Source of the DNA: Streptomyces wuyuanensis
GTDB lineage: Bacteria > Actinomycetota > Actinomycetes > Streptomycetales > Streptomycetaceae
DNA length: 64,000 nt
Assembly (NCBI RefSeq): GCF_900103455.1
Contig: NZ_FNHI01000012.1
Location: 62,001 to 126,000, forward strand
Direction: 5' to 3'
The position numbers and the translations under genes were made by a program. Shown here in pieces: positions 16,516-24,273 of this stretch; positions within the stretch are counted from its first letter, which is position 1; every line of letters begins with the position of its first letter. A model generated the notes under the pieces. That model saw nothing but the letters and a program-made list of their open reading frames with translations, ran no database searches and was not told where the DNA came from.

Positions 16516-16545
16516 GGGCCCCGCGGAAACGCTTCCGCGGGGCCC
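16516..16545 (+). terminator. Strong intrinsic terminator
   Basis: GGGCCCCGCGGAA 16516-16528 pairs perfectly (13 bp) with TTCCGCGGGGCCC 16533-16545 around a four-base loop, and TTCCTGTT follows. It should end transcripts coming from the chorismate mutase side. Confidence 0.75.
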
Positions 16546-16668
16546 TTCCTGTTGCCGCGGCGACCCGGTGGGCAGCCCGGCGGGAGGCGGGAGCGCCCTC
16601 TCCCCACGCACATTTCGCGCCATGTGGCGGTCGTCACATAAATTCTGTGTGAGTTCCCGTGCAACCAA

Positions 16669-16860
16669 TTGCACAGTCCACAGGTCATGCATGCGGAACC
16701 AACGGCCACACCAACACCTCTGCCGAGGTCACCGGCAGCCTCGCGGACCGGTTCCCCGTCGGCGCTCCCGGCCATCGGGATCGCGGGCGGTGTCGCCGTG
16801 GTCGCCGGCGCCGGTGTCGTCTTCGCGATGAAGCGCCGCGGGAGCGACGCCGCGGTGTAA
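16669..16860 (+). CDS. Small membrane-anchored protein resembling a cell-wall sorting tail
   Basis: A 63-residue product from ATG 16669 (or 58 residues from 16687; the start is uncertain and no clear ribosome site is visible). It has a Pro/Thr-rich hydrophilic head (PTATPTPLPRSPAAS), a hydrophobic helix (LPAIGIAGGVAVVAGAGVVF) and a basic end (MKRRGSDAAV). This is the layout of the C-terminal sorting tail of Streptomyces surface proteins, but without an LPxTG or LAxTG motif and without the body of a protein. It may be a genuine small membrane protein or the stump of a lost surface protein. An AT-rich, promoter-like patch lies at about 16630-16665. Confidence 0.4.
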   Translation: MHSPQVMHAEPTATPTPLPRSPAASRTGSPSALPAIGIAGGVAVVAGAGVVFAMKRRGSDAAV

Positions 16861-16879
16861 CGCACCGCAACAGGCAAGG

Positions 16880-16913
16880 GAGGCGCTGCACTCGGAGGGG
16901 GGTGCAGCGCCTC
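16880..16913. terminator. Bidirectional terminator
   Basis: GAGGCGCTGCAC 16880-16891 pairs perfectly with GTGCAGCGCCTC 16902-16913. It lies between convergent genes: the small membrane protein and the GMC oxidoreductase. Confidence 0.75.
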
Positions 16914-16953
16914 TCTCATGTCCCGTGTCCGGGGCCGAGGGCCCCGGACGGGT

Positions 16954-18792
16954 TCAGGAGGACTTCGGCGGGACCGCGGGGATACCGAGGAACGGGAGGT
17001 TCAGGGCACCGAAGGCGTCCGCAGGGACGGCCGGGGCCTTGGGTGCGACCGGGGCCAGGCGTTCGTAGGCGACGCCCTGTTCGGGGCGCGGGTCAGCCTC
17101 GCCCTTGTTGGGCCAGAAGGACATCGCGCGCTCGGCCTGCGCCGTGATCGTCAGGGACGGGTTCACGCCCAGGTTCGCGGACACCGAGGCACCGTCGACG
17201 ACCGAGACGCCCGGGTGGCCGTACAGGCGGTGGTACGGGTCGATGACGCCGGTCTCGTCGGTGGCACCGATGGGGCAGCCGCCGAGGAAGTGCGCGGTGA
17301 GCGGGGTGCCGATCAGTTCGCCGATGTTGGAGCCGGCGAAGCCGTTGATCTCCTCGGCGAGGAGGGTCGCGGCGCGCGTGGCCTCGGGGATCTGGCCGGG
17401 GTTGGGGGCTCCGTGGCCCTGGCGGGCGGTGAGCAGGCCCTTGCCGACGCCCTTGGGCTTGCGGTAGGTCGTCAGCGAGTTGTCCAGGGACTGCATCACG
17501 AGGCCGATGATGGTCCGCTCCGACCAGCGCCGGTTGGAGAGCGCCCGGAGCGTGAGCAACGGGTGCCGGGCGCAGTTGGCGAGCCAGGCCAGGACGCGCC
17601 GCGAGCTGTACGGGACCTGGAGGACGGTCATCCCGCCCATGGCGTTGGAGCCCTTGCCGTAGCGGACCGGCTCGATGTGGGTACTGGCGTCCGGGTGGAT
17701 CGAGGACGTGATCGCGACGCCCTTGGTGAAGTCCACCCGGTCGGCGCCGTGGCGCTTGCGGTAGCGCCGGTTGTCGGTCTGGGCGCCGACGATGGCCTCG
17801 GAGTTGGTGCGGGTCAGCTCGCCCAGCCGGGCGGAGACGCGCGGCAGCAGGCCCTCGTCCTTCATCTTGTGCAGCAGGGTCTGGGTTCCGTACGTGCCGG
17901 CGGCGATGACGACCCGCCGGGCCGTGAACGTACGGCCGCCGCCCTTGCGCCGGCCGTCGCTGGGGACGGTGCCGACCTCGAAGCCGCCGCGGGAGTCCTC
18001 GCGCACCGTGACCACCGACGTCATGGGGTGGATGACGGCTCCCGCCTTCTCGGCGAGGTAGAGGTAGTTCTCGTTCAGCGTGTTCTTGGCGCCGTGGCGG
18101 CAGCCGGTCATGCACTCGCCGCACTCGGTGCAGGCGCGGCGCGAGGGCCCGGCGCCGCCGAAGTACGGGTCCGGCACCTCGGCCCCGGGCTCGGCCTTCG
18201 CCCTGCCGGTCCCGTCCTCGCCGACCGCGTCCTTGCCGTCGCCGAAGAAGACGCCGACCGGGGCCATGTGGAAGGTGTCGCCGACGCCCATCGCCTGGGC
18301 GGTGGCCTTCAGATGGACGTCCGACGGCGTCATGGTCGGGTTCAGCCGCACCCCGAGCATGCGCTTGGCCTGGTCGTAGTACGGCTTCAGCTCCTCCTGC
18401 CAGTCCGTGATGTCCTTCCACTGGGGGTCGTTGAAGAACGGGGCCGGCGGCACGTAGAGGGTGTTGGCGTAGTTGAGGGAGCCGCCGCCGACGCCGGCGC
18501 CGGCCAGCACCATCACATTGCCCAGCAGATGGATGCGCTGGATGCCGAAGAGGCCGAGCGCCGGGGCCCAGAGGTAGTTGCGCAGGTCCCAGGAGTTCTT
18601 CGGCAGCGTCTCACGGGTGAAGCGGCGTCCGGCCTCCAGGACGCCGACGCGGTAGCCCTTCTCGGTGAGACGCAGCGCGGAGACCGAGCCGCCGAAGCCC
18701 GAACCGACGACGACGACGTCGTAGTCGTACGCGGAATCCGCGTCGTTCTCGCCCTGGTCGCCCGGCTTTTGGGCAGGGAAGTCCTCGGACAT
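16954..18792 (-). CDS. GMC-family FAD oxidoreductase, cholesterol-oxidase-like (ChoD type)
   Basis: A 612-residue flavoprotein. ATG 18792 follows GAGGAG at six bases. The FAD-binding motif is VVVGSGFGGSVSALRLTEKG at residues 28-47, ending in VLEAGRR; the GMC pattern continues with GAGVGGGSLNYANT. A Cys-rich segment CTECGECMTGCRHG near 245-258 resembles a ferredoxin-like site and is typical of the large ChoD/GMC branch. Near the end are HFLGGCPIG and VVDGASVSANLGVNPSLTIT, containing the family's catalytic histidine and asparagine region. In mycobacteria the equivalent gene is choD beside guaB3, so the neighbourhood is conserved. The substrate is not necessarily cholesterol. Confidence 0.88.
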   Translation of the reverse strand: MSEDFPAQKPGDQGENDADSAYDYDVVVVGSGFGGSVSALRLTEKGYRVGVLEAGRRFTRETLPKNSWDLRNYLWAPALGLFGIQRIHLLGNVMVLAGAGVGGGSLNYANTLYVPPAPFFNDPQWKDITDWQEELKPYYDQAKRMLGVRLNPTMTPSDVHLKATAQAMGVGDTFHMAPVGVFFGDGKDAVGEDGTGRAKAEPGAEVPDPYFGGAGPSRRACTECGECMTGCRHGAKNTLNENYLYLAEKAGAVIHPMTSVVTVREDSRGGFEVGTVPSDGRRKGGGRTFTARRVVIAAGTYGTQTLLHKMKDEGLLPRVSARLGELTRTNSEAIVGAQTDNRRYRKRHGADRVDFTKGVAITSSIHPDASTHIEPVRYGKGSNAMGGMTVLQVPYSSRRVLAWLANCARHPLLTLRALSNRRWSERTIIGLVMQSLDNSLTTYRKPKGVGKGLLTARQGHGAPNPGQIPEATRAATLLAEEINGFAGSNIGELIGTPLTAHFLGGCPIGATDETGVIDPYHRLYGHPGVSVVDGASVSANLGVNPSLTITAQAERAMSFWPNKGEADPRPEQGVAYERLAPVAPKAPAVPADAFGALNLPFLGIPAVPPKSS

Positions 18793-18887
18793 GGCTCTCC
18801 TCGTGAAAAGACGTGCGGGTGCTGTGGGGGCTGCTGGTGCGTGCTCCGAAAGTCCCTCCTGGCCCGGAGTGCTCTCGGAACACTGCC

Positions 18888-20516
18888 CTAGCGCAGCCGA
18901 AGGGCCTTCATCACCTTCAGCGACGTGCTCATGAACGCCGCGTACTTCTCGTCGTCCATGCCGAAGGACGGGGCGAGCGGGATCAGCCGCTGCTGTGCCA
19001 CGGTCTGGGCCTCGGTGTACTTGAGGATGCCCTCGGAGCCGTGCCGCCGACTCAGACCGGAGTCCTTCATGCCGCCCATCGGCGACTGCACGCTGCCGTA
19101 GGCGGGCGCATAGCCCTCGTTGATGTTGACGGTGCCGGTGCGCAGCCGGGCGGCGACCGCGTGGCCCCGCCTGCCGTCCTTGGTCCAGACGCTGGAGTTG
19201 AGGCCGTACGGGGTGGCGTTGGCCTGCTCGACGACGTCGTCCTCGTCCTGGAACCGGTAGACGGAGACGACCGGGCCGAAGGTCTCCTCGGTGCAGACGG
19301 ACATCGGCGACTCGACCCCGTCGAGGATGGTCGGCTCGTAGAACAGCGGGCCGATGTCGGTGCGGTGGACGCCGCCCGCGACGAGCGTGGCGCCCTTGGC
19401 GACGGCCTCCTCGACGTGTCGCTTGACCGTCTCCAGCTGGCGCTCGCCGACCAGGGACCCCATGTCGGCGCCGTACGCGAGGGCGCTGCCCAGCCGCATG
19501 GCCTTCGTGCGGGCCGCGAAGCGCTCCAGGAAAGCGTCCGCGACCGACTCGTGCACGTACAGCCGCTCGATGGAGATGCAGAGCTGCCCGGCGGAGGAGA
19601 AGCAGGCGCGGACCGCACCGGCCGCGGCCTTGTCGATGTCCGCGTCGTGCAGCACCAGCATGGCGTTCTTGCCGCCGAGTTCGAGGGAGACGCCGACGAG
19701 CCGCGCGGCGGCGCCCTGGGCCACCTCCCGGCCGGTGCGGGTGGAGCCCGTGAACGAGACGTAGTCGGCGTGCCGCACGACCTCGGGGCCGACGACCGGG
19801 CCGTCGCCGAGGACGACCTGGAAGACCCCTGCCGGGAGACCTGCCTCGATCAGCAGGTCACGGGCCCAGAGTGCGGTCAGGGCGGTCTCGGTGTCGGGCT
19901 TCATCACGACGGCGTTGCCGGAGACGAACGCGGGGAGCGCGTCGCCGACCGACAGCTCCAGCGGGTAGTTCCAGGGGGCGATCTGGCCGACGACTCCGCG
20001 CGGCTGGCGCAGTTCGGTGGTCTTGGTGAGGACGGGTACGACACCGGTGTGCCGCCTGGGCCTGAGATAGGAGGGCGCCTTCCGGCCGTAGTGGCGGGCG
20101 GCCACGGCGACGGCCAGGACCTCCTCGTGGGCGTGCAGGCGGGCCTTGCCGGTCTCCAGCTGGATGAGGTCCAGCACCTCGGCCTGCCGCTCCAGGACCA
20201 GGTCGTGGAAGCGCAGCAGCACGGCGGCGCGGGCGCGCGGGGAGGTCGCGGCCCAGGCGGGCTGGGCGGCCCGGGCGCGGGCGAAGGCCTCGGCCACGTC
20301 CTCGGGGGTGGACTCGGGCAGGTCCGCCAGCTTCTCGCCGGTGAACGGGGTGTGGTTGGCCGTGCGGCCGGAGCCGACGACCCCCCGGGTGAGCTGGGCG
20401 ACCACCTCGGGTGTGACCACGTCGGCGGCGGTGCGCGCGCCGGCCGGGGCGGCGGCGGTGGGGTTGGTGCCGAGGGCGCCGGTGTGCTGGGCGGCGGGGG
20501 CCTGCGAGTCCGTCAT
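18888..20516 (-). CDS. Succinate-semialdehyde-type aldehyde dehydrogenase
   Basis: A 542-residue NAD(P)-dependent aldehyde dehydrogenase. I start at ATG 20516; ATG 20537 is seven codons upstream. Motifs in order: the coenzyme-binding PWNYPLELSVGDALPAFVSG with KPDTETALTAL, FTGSTRTGREVAQGAA, the general base in VSLELGGKNAMLVL, the catalytic cysteine in ACFSSAGQLCISIERL, and EETFGPVVSVYRF. Sequence style matches the GabD2-like succinic semialdehyde dehydrogenases annotated in actinobacteria. It follows the kinase cluster and precedes the GMC oxidoreductase in the same direction. Two perfect palindromes lie about 75-110 bp upstream and probably bind its regulator. Confidence 0.88.
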   Translation of the reverse strand: MTDSQAPAAQHTGALGTNPTAAAPAGARTAADVVTPEVVAQLTRGVVGSGRTANHTPFTGEKLADLPESTPEDVAEAFARARAAQPAWAATSPRARAAVLLRFHDLVLERQAEVLDLIQLETGKARLHAHEEVLAVAVAARHYGRKAPSYLRPRRHTGVVPVLTKTTELRQPRGVVGQIAPWNYPLELSVGDALPAFVSGNAVVMKPDTETALTALWARDLLIEAGLPAGVFQVVLGDGPVVGPEVVRHADYVSFTGSTRTGREVAQGAAARLVGVSLELGGKNAMLVLHDADIDKAAAGAVRACFSSAGQLCISIERLYVHESVADAFLERFAARTKAMRLGSALAYGADMGSLVGERQLETVKRHVEEAVAKGATLVAGGVHRTDIGPLFYEPTILDGVESPMSVCTEETFGPVVSVYRFQDEDDVVEQANATPYGLNSSVWTKDGRRGHAVAARLRTGTVNINEGYAPAYGSVQSPMGGMKDSGLSRRHGSEGILKYTEAQTVAQQRLIPLAPSFGMDDEKYAAFMSTSLKVMKALRLR

Positions 20517-20590
20517 GGGGGCGAGAGTATGACGCATTCAAGGCTTTGGGTACCCGTCGGTAACAGCTTTTCGCCAGGCCCACACATTGC

Positions 20591-20626
20591 GCCAGTGATC
20601 ACTGGCAGATAAGCCCTGATCAGGGC
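20591..20626. promoter_or_regulatory. Two adjacent perfect palindromes upstream of the dehydrogenase gene
   Basis: GCCAGTGATCACTGGC (20591-20606, 16 bp) and GCCCTGATCAGGGC (20613-20626, 14 bp) are both exactly self-complementary, both centred on TGATCA, and their centres are 21 bp apart, two turns of the helix. They sit about 75-110 bp upstream of the dehydrogenase start. This is what a paired operator for a dimeric regulator looks like. The remainder of the 245-bp gap holds no gene. Confidence 0.5.
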
Positions 20627-20782
20627 CTTGTGACGTCCTGAGCCGCACCCGTCGCCACATTTCCGGGTTCGACGCGCTCCTCCCGCGCACTCGAGGAGGC
20701 CGACCTCTCCGGCCGCCTCCCCGCCGGCGTCCCGTGGTGATCCGCTCCCGCCGGAACGGTTGATCCGGTCGAGCCGAACGGA

Positions 20783-22456
20783 TCACAACCCCTGGATCTG
20801 CAGGTGCTTCACGACGTTCGTGAAGATCTGCTCACCGTCCTGCCGTGCGGCGCCCTCCGAGGGCATCTGCACCCTCAGCCGCCAGTGCACCTTGTCCTTG
20901 CCGGGCACGACCATTTCGTGCCAGCGGTAGCGGACGGCGTCTTCCTCGTTGTCCCCGTAGAACAGGAAGTCGACCGTGGTCTCGAAGGACTTCGCGCCCT
21001 GGTGTGTGACGTCCCTGGTGGCGATGTCGGCGTCCTTGATCTCCGTGCCGTTCTTGCCGCCCTTCGCGTACCAGTCCTTCCACACCTCCTTCCGGGGCTC
21101 GAGGACCTCCGCGGTGGTGTCCTCGGCACCGGCCGCGACGCGCTCCAGATAGATCGAGAACACCCCGCTGGGGTCGCGGTAGTCCACGGCGAAGCCGTCG
21201 TCGAACTCCGACCGTTCGTACTCCTCCGGCACCGCCACATCCGCCGCGAGGATCTCGCTCTCCGGGCGGACCTTCCACCCCTCGGGCAGTTCGTCGCCGC
21301 CGAAGGGGTCGACGACGACGGCGGTGGCGGCGAGCACGACGGCGAGGAGTCCGCCGAGAAGCCCCCACTGCGCAGGGCGGTTGCGGTGCAGCACGGGAGG
21401 CACCCAGCGGGAGCCGGCGCTCGCTGCGGCCCCGGCGCCGTACACGCGCGTCGCGTCGGCGGAGGGCTGGGGCGGCCGGGCCACCGACTCCAGGGTGGAG
21501 CGGACCTCCGCGGCGCCCGGCCGGGCCGCCGGGTCCTTGCGCAGCAACTGCATGACCAGCGTGCCGAAGGCGCCCGAACCGCGCGCCGGAACCTGAGGCT
21601 CTGCCGAGAGCACGGCCTGGAGCGTGGCGGGGGTGTGCGAGCGCCGGTACGGGGAGACTCCCTCGACGGCCGCGTACAGCACCACGCCGAGCGACCACAG
21701 GTCGGACTCCGGGCCGGGCCGCTGGCCCAGCACCCGTTCCGGGGCGATGTACTCGGGCGAGCCGACGAACGCACCGGTCTCGGTGAGGCCCTGCTCCCCC
21801 TCGACCTGCGCGATGCCGAAGTCGGTGAGCACGACCCGGTCGCCGCGCCCCAGCAGGACGTTGTCCGGCTTCACGTCGCGGTGCAGCACACCCGCCTCGT
21901 GCGCGGCGGACAGCGCGCCGAGGACGGCGAGGCCGATCCGGGCGGCCTCGCGCACGTCCAGCGTGCCCTCCTGCAGCCGGTCGCCGAGGGACTGGCCGCG
22001 CACCAGCTCCATGACGATCCACGGCTTGCCGTCCTCCATGACGACGTCGTGCATCGTGACGACCGAGGGGTGGTCGATCCGGGCGGCGGCGCGAGCCTCG
22101 CGTTGCATGCGCAGATGGACGTTCTCACGCTCCCGCTCGCCCAGGTGCTCAGGGACGCGCGGCTCCTTGACCGCCACCTCGCGGTCGACGACCTCGTCGT
22201 GGGCTCGCCAGACGGTGCCCATGCCGCCGTGTCCGAGGCGGGAGACGAGCCGGTAGCGGCCGCCGATGACCCGTCCGGTCCGCGGGTCGGCGGCAGGTGC
22301 GGCCGGTGCGCCGGCCACCTGCTGGGTCGGCACCGGATGCGTACCGGGACCGGACTGCGGCGGTCCGGACTGCGGTGCCCCGGCAGGCGGCTGGGCCTGC
22401 GGCGGGCGGAGTGCGTAGCTGGTGGGCTCGTTCGCCCGGCCCCCGTCGTTCGTCAT
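20783..22456 (-). CDS. Membrane Ser/Thr protein kinase
   Basis: A 557-residue receptor-type kinase. I start at ATG 22456 because AGGA lies seven bases upstream; ATG 22462 is possible. Residues 1-65 are a Pro/Gln-rich linker. The kinase domain (67-330) is complete: glycine loop GHGGMGTVW, lysine K98 in EVAVKE, HRDVKPDN with D194, DFG with D212 and APE at 238-240. A membrane helix at 364-382 leads to an extracytoplasmic domain of about 175 residues with a WKV...YRDPSGVFSIYL fold shared with its neighbours. This is the first of four adjacent kinase genes; the corresponding S. coelicolor cluster (pkaI, pkaH, pkaD, pkaJ and neighbours) is known from the literature to act on cell-wall synthesis during sporulation. 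Individual assignment to those names is not attempted. Confidence 0.93.
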   Translation of the reverse strand: MTNDGGRANEPTSYALRPPQAQPPAGAPQSGPPQSGPGTHPVPTQQVAGAPAAPAADPRTGRVIGGRYRLVSRLGHGGMGTVWRAHDEVVDREVAVKEPRVPEHLGERERENVHLRMQREARAAARIDHPSVVTMHDVVMEDGKPWIVMELVRGQSLGDRLQEGTLDVREAARIGLAVLGALSAAHEAGVLHRDVKPDNVLLGRGDRVVLTDFGIAQVEGEQGLTETGAFVGSPEYIAPERVLGQRPGPESDLWSLGVVLYAAVEGVSPYRRSHTPATLQAVLSAEPQVPARGSGAFGTLVMQLLRKDPAARPGAAEVRSTLESVARPPQPSADATRVYGAGAAASAGSRWVPPVLHRNRPAQWGLLGGLLAVVLAATAVVVDPFGGDELPEGWKVRPESEILAADVAVPEEYERSEFDDGFAVDYRDPSGVFSIYLERVAAGAEDTTAEVLEPRKEVWKDWYAKGGKNGTEIKDADIATRDVTHQGAKSFETTVDFLFYGDNEEDAVRYRWHEMVVPGKDKVHWRLRVQMPSEGAARQDGEQIFTNVVKHLQIQGL

Positions 22457-22526
22457 GCTCATATCCTGGCGAAGAGCGTTTGCCGTCGCCACCGGCGGAG
22501 TTGAGCGATGCAGAGCCGTGACCGAG

Positions 22527-24128
22527 TCACCCGGCCGGGGGCTGGAAGCTCTGCACCATTTTGTCGAAGCGCTGTCGGGTCGTCGCCCATTCCTCGGCCG
22601 GACTCGACATGTAGAGCGCGTACTCGGTGCCGTCGTCGCCGAAGTACACCTGGTCGATGGCGCGCCGCTCGCCGGCATTGTTCTTGGTCTCGGTCCAGGT
22701 GAACTCCCACAGGGCGGACTTCTCCTGGTCCCGGAAGGTGTTCTGGTCGAGCCGCACCCGCTTGTACTCCGGCAGCCGCTTCCTGACGGTCTTCTCGACG
22801 TCGAGCATGTGCATGAACGGGTTCTCGAAGTCGGGGGTCGGGTCGATGCTGATGCGGATGAGCCGGCGGCCGTTGTCGGGCGTGTAGTCGATCTGGTCGC
22901 CGTCCCTCTGGCGGGTCCAGCCCACCGGTACGAGCAGGCTGAAGCCCTCCGGGTCCCGCACCCGCTGCCACTTCTCCTCGTCCGCGGGCTTCGGGGCCGG
23001 GCCCGAGGCGCCGGGCGAGGCGCCCGACGAGGCGGAGGAGCGCGTGTCGTCGGCGACGGGGTCCGCACCGCTGTTCCCGTAGCGCAGGGCGAGGAATCCC
23101 GCGGCGCCGCCGACCGTAGCCGCGAGTACGGCCACGACCAGCGCCCGCCGCACACCGCCGGAACGTTTCGGCGCCGACGTGGCAGGCACCGGGACCGACG
23201 TCGATCCGGTCAGCAGTGCGGTCGCCGCGCGTCGTTCCTCGGGGTCCACCGACTGCGTCGGCACATACGCCTGCGCCGCTCTGGGCCGGCGGCCCTCCAT
23301 CGCCTCCAGCAGCATCCGTTCGGCCTCGTCGGCCGGCGGCCGCTGCTCGGGCTCCTTGCGCAGCAACGCCGAGATGACGGGCTCCAGCGCGCCCGCGTGC
23401 GGGAGGGGCGGGTGCTCCTCGGTCACCACGGCCTGCATCGTGGACAGCGGCGAGGTGCGCCGGAACGGCGAACTCCCCTCCACCGCCGTGTAGAGGGTCG
23501 CGCCCAGCGACCACAGGTCGGAAGCGGGCCCGGGATCGCCGCCCCGGACCCGCTCGGGGGCCAGGTAGTCGATGGAACCGACGAGTTCACCGGTCCTGGT
23601 GATGGTCGAGTCGCCTTCGATCGCGGCGATGCCGAAGTCGGTCAGGAGGACCCGCCCGTCGGAGGCGAGCAGCACGTTGCCGGGCTTGACGTCGCGGTGC
23701 AGCACGCCGGCGGCGTGCGCGGCGCGCAGGGCACCGAGGACGTGCAGCCCGATACGGGCCGCCTCGGCCGGCTCGATGCGACCCGACTCCTTGGCCGCGT
23801 CGGCGAGTGACGACCCGTCCACGTACTGCATCACGATCCACGGCCGGCCGTCGTACTCCAGGACGTCATGGACGGTGACAACGTTGGGATGGCTGATCCG
23901 GGCGGCGGCGCGGGCCTCTTTCTGGGTGCGTGCGTGCAGCACCGTGCGGTCCGCCTCGGACACGTACAGGCCGGCCGTGAGTTCCTTGACCGCGACCGTA
24001 CGGTGCAGGACTTCGTCCTGCGCGCGCCAGACCTTGCCCATGCCTCCGCGGCCGATGCTCTCGGTCAGCCGGTACCGGCCTGCCAACAGAAGTCCCGCCG
24101 CCGTACCCGCGCTCTGTGCGTGTTCCAC
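22527..24128 (-). CDS. Membrane Ser/Thr protein kinase
   Basis: A 533-residue kinase starting at GTG 24128. The kinase domain (residues 15-280) has GRGGMGKVW, K48 in TVAVKE, HRDVKPGN with D146, DFG with D164 and APE at 190-192. A hydrophobic helix at 329-348 is followed by a Ser/Pro/Ala-rich linker and an extracytoplasmic domain of about 155 residues beginning EEKWQRVRDPEGFSLLVPVG. That domain recurs, diverged, in the other three proteins of the cluster and may bind a common envelope ligand. It lies 70 bp upstream of the first kinase gene. Confidence 0.93.
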   Translation of the reverse strand: MEHAQSAGTAAGLLLAGRYRLTESIGRGGMGKVWRAQDEVLHRTVAVKELTAGLYVSEADRTVLHARTQKEARAAARISHPNVVTVHDVLEYDGRPWIVMQYVDGSSLADAAKESGRIEPAEAARIGLHVLGALRAAHAAGVLHRDVKPGNVLLASDGRVLLTDFGIAAIEGDSTITRTGELVGSIDYLAPERVRGGDPGPASDLWSLGATLYTAVEGSSPFRRTSPLSTMQAVVTEEHPPLPHAGALEPVISALLRKEPEQRPPADEAERMLLEAMEGRRPRAAQAYVPTQSVDPEERRAATALLTGSTSVPVPATSAPKRSGGVRRALVVAVLAATVGGAAGFLALRYGNSGADPVADDTRSSASSGASPGASGPAPKPADEEKWQRVRDPEGFSLLVPVGWTRQRDGDQIDYTPDNGRRLIRISIDPTPDFENPFMHMLDVEKTVRKRLPEYKRVRLDQNTFRDQEKSALWEFTWTETKNNAGERRAIDQVYFGDDGTEYALYMSSPAEEWATTRQRFDKMVQSFQPPAG

Positions 24129-24273
24129 GTGTTCCGCCCCGTTCCTTGGATTCCCAGGTTACGGAGGGGAGGTACGTGCACGGAACCTGGGGCGGGTCAG
24201 TAACTCGCACCGTGATGTGCCGGTTGCGGCGCGCGGTCGGGGACGGAACGGCTCCGGGACGGGCCGTCCGGAG

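Noticed and set aside
20783..23155. A 790-residue reading of the first kinase extended through the end of the second
   Set aside because: The added N-terminal part is an out-of-frame reading of the second kinase gene; the kinase proper begins at the ATG near 22456.
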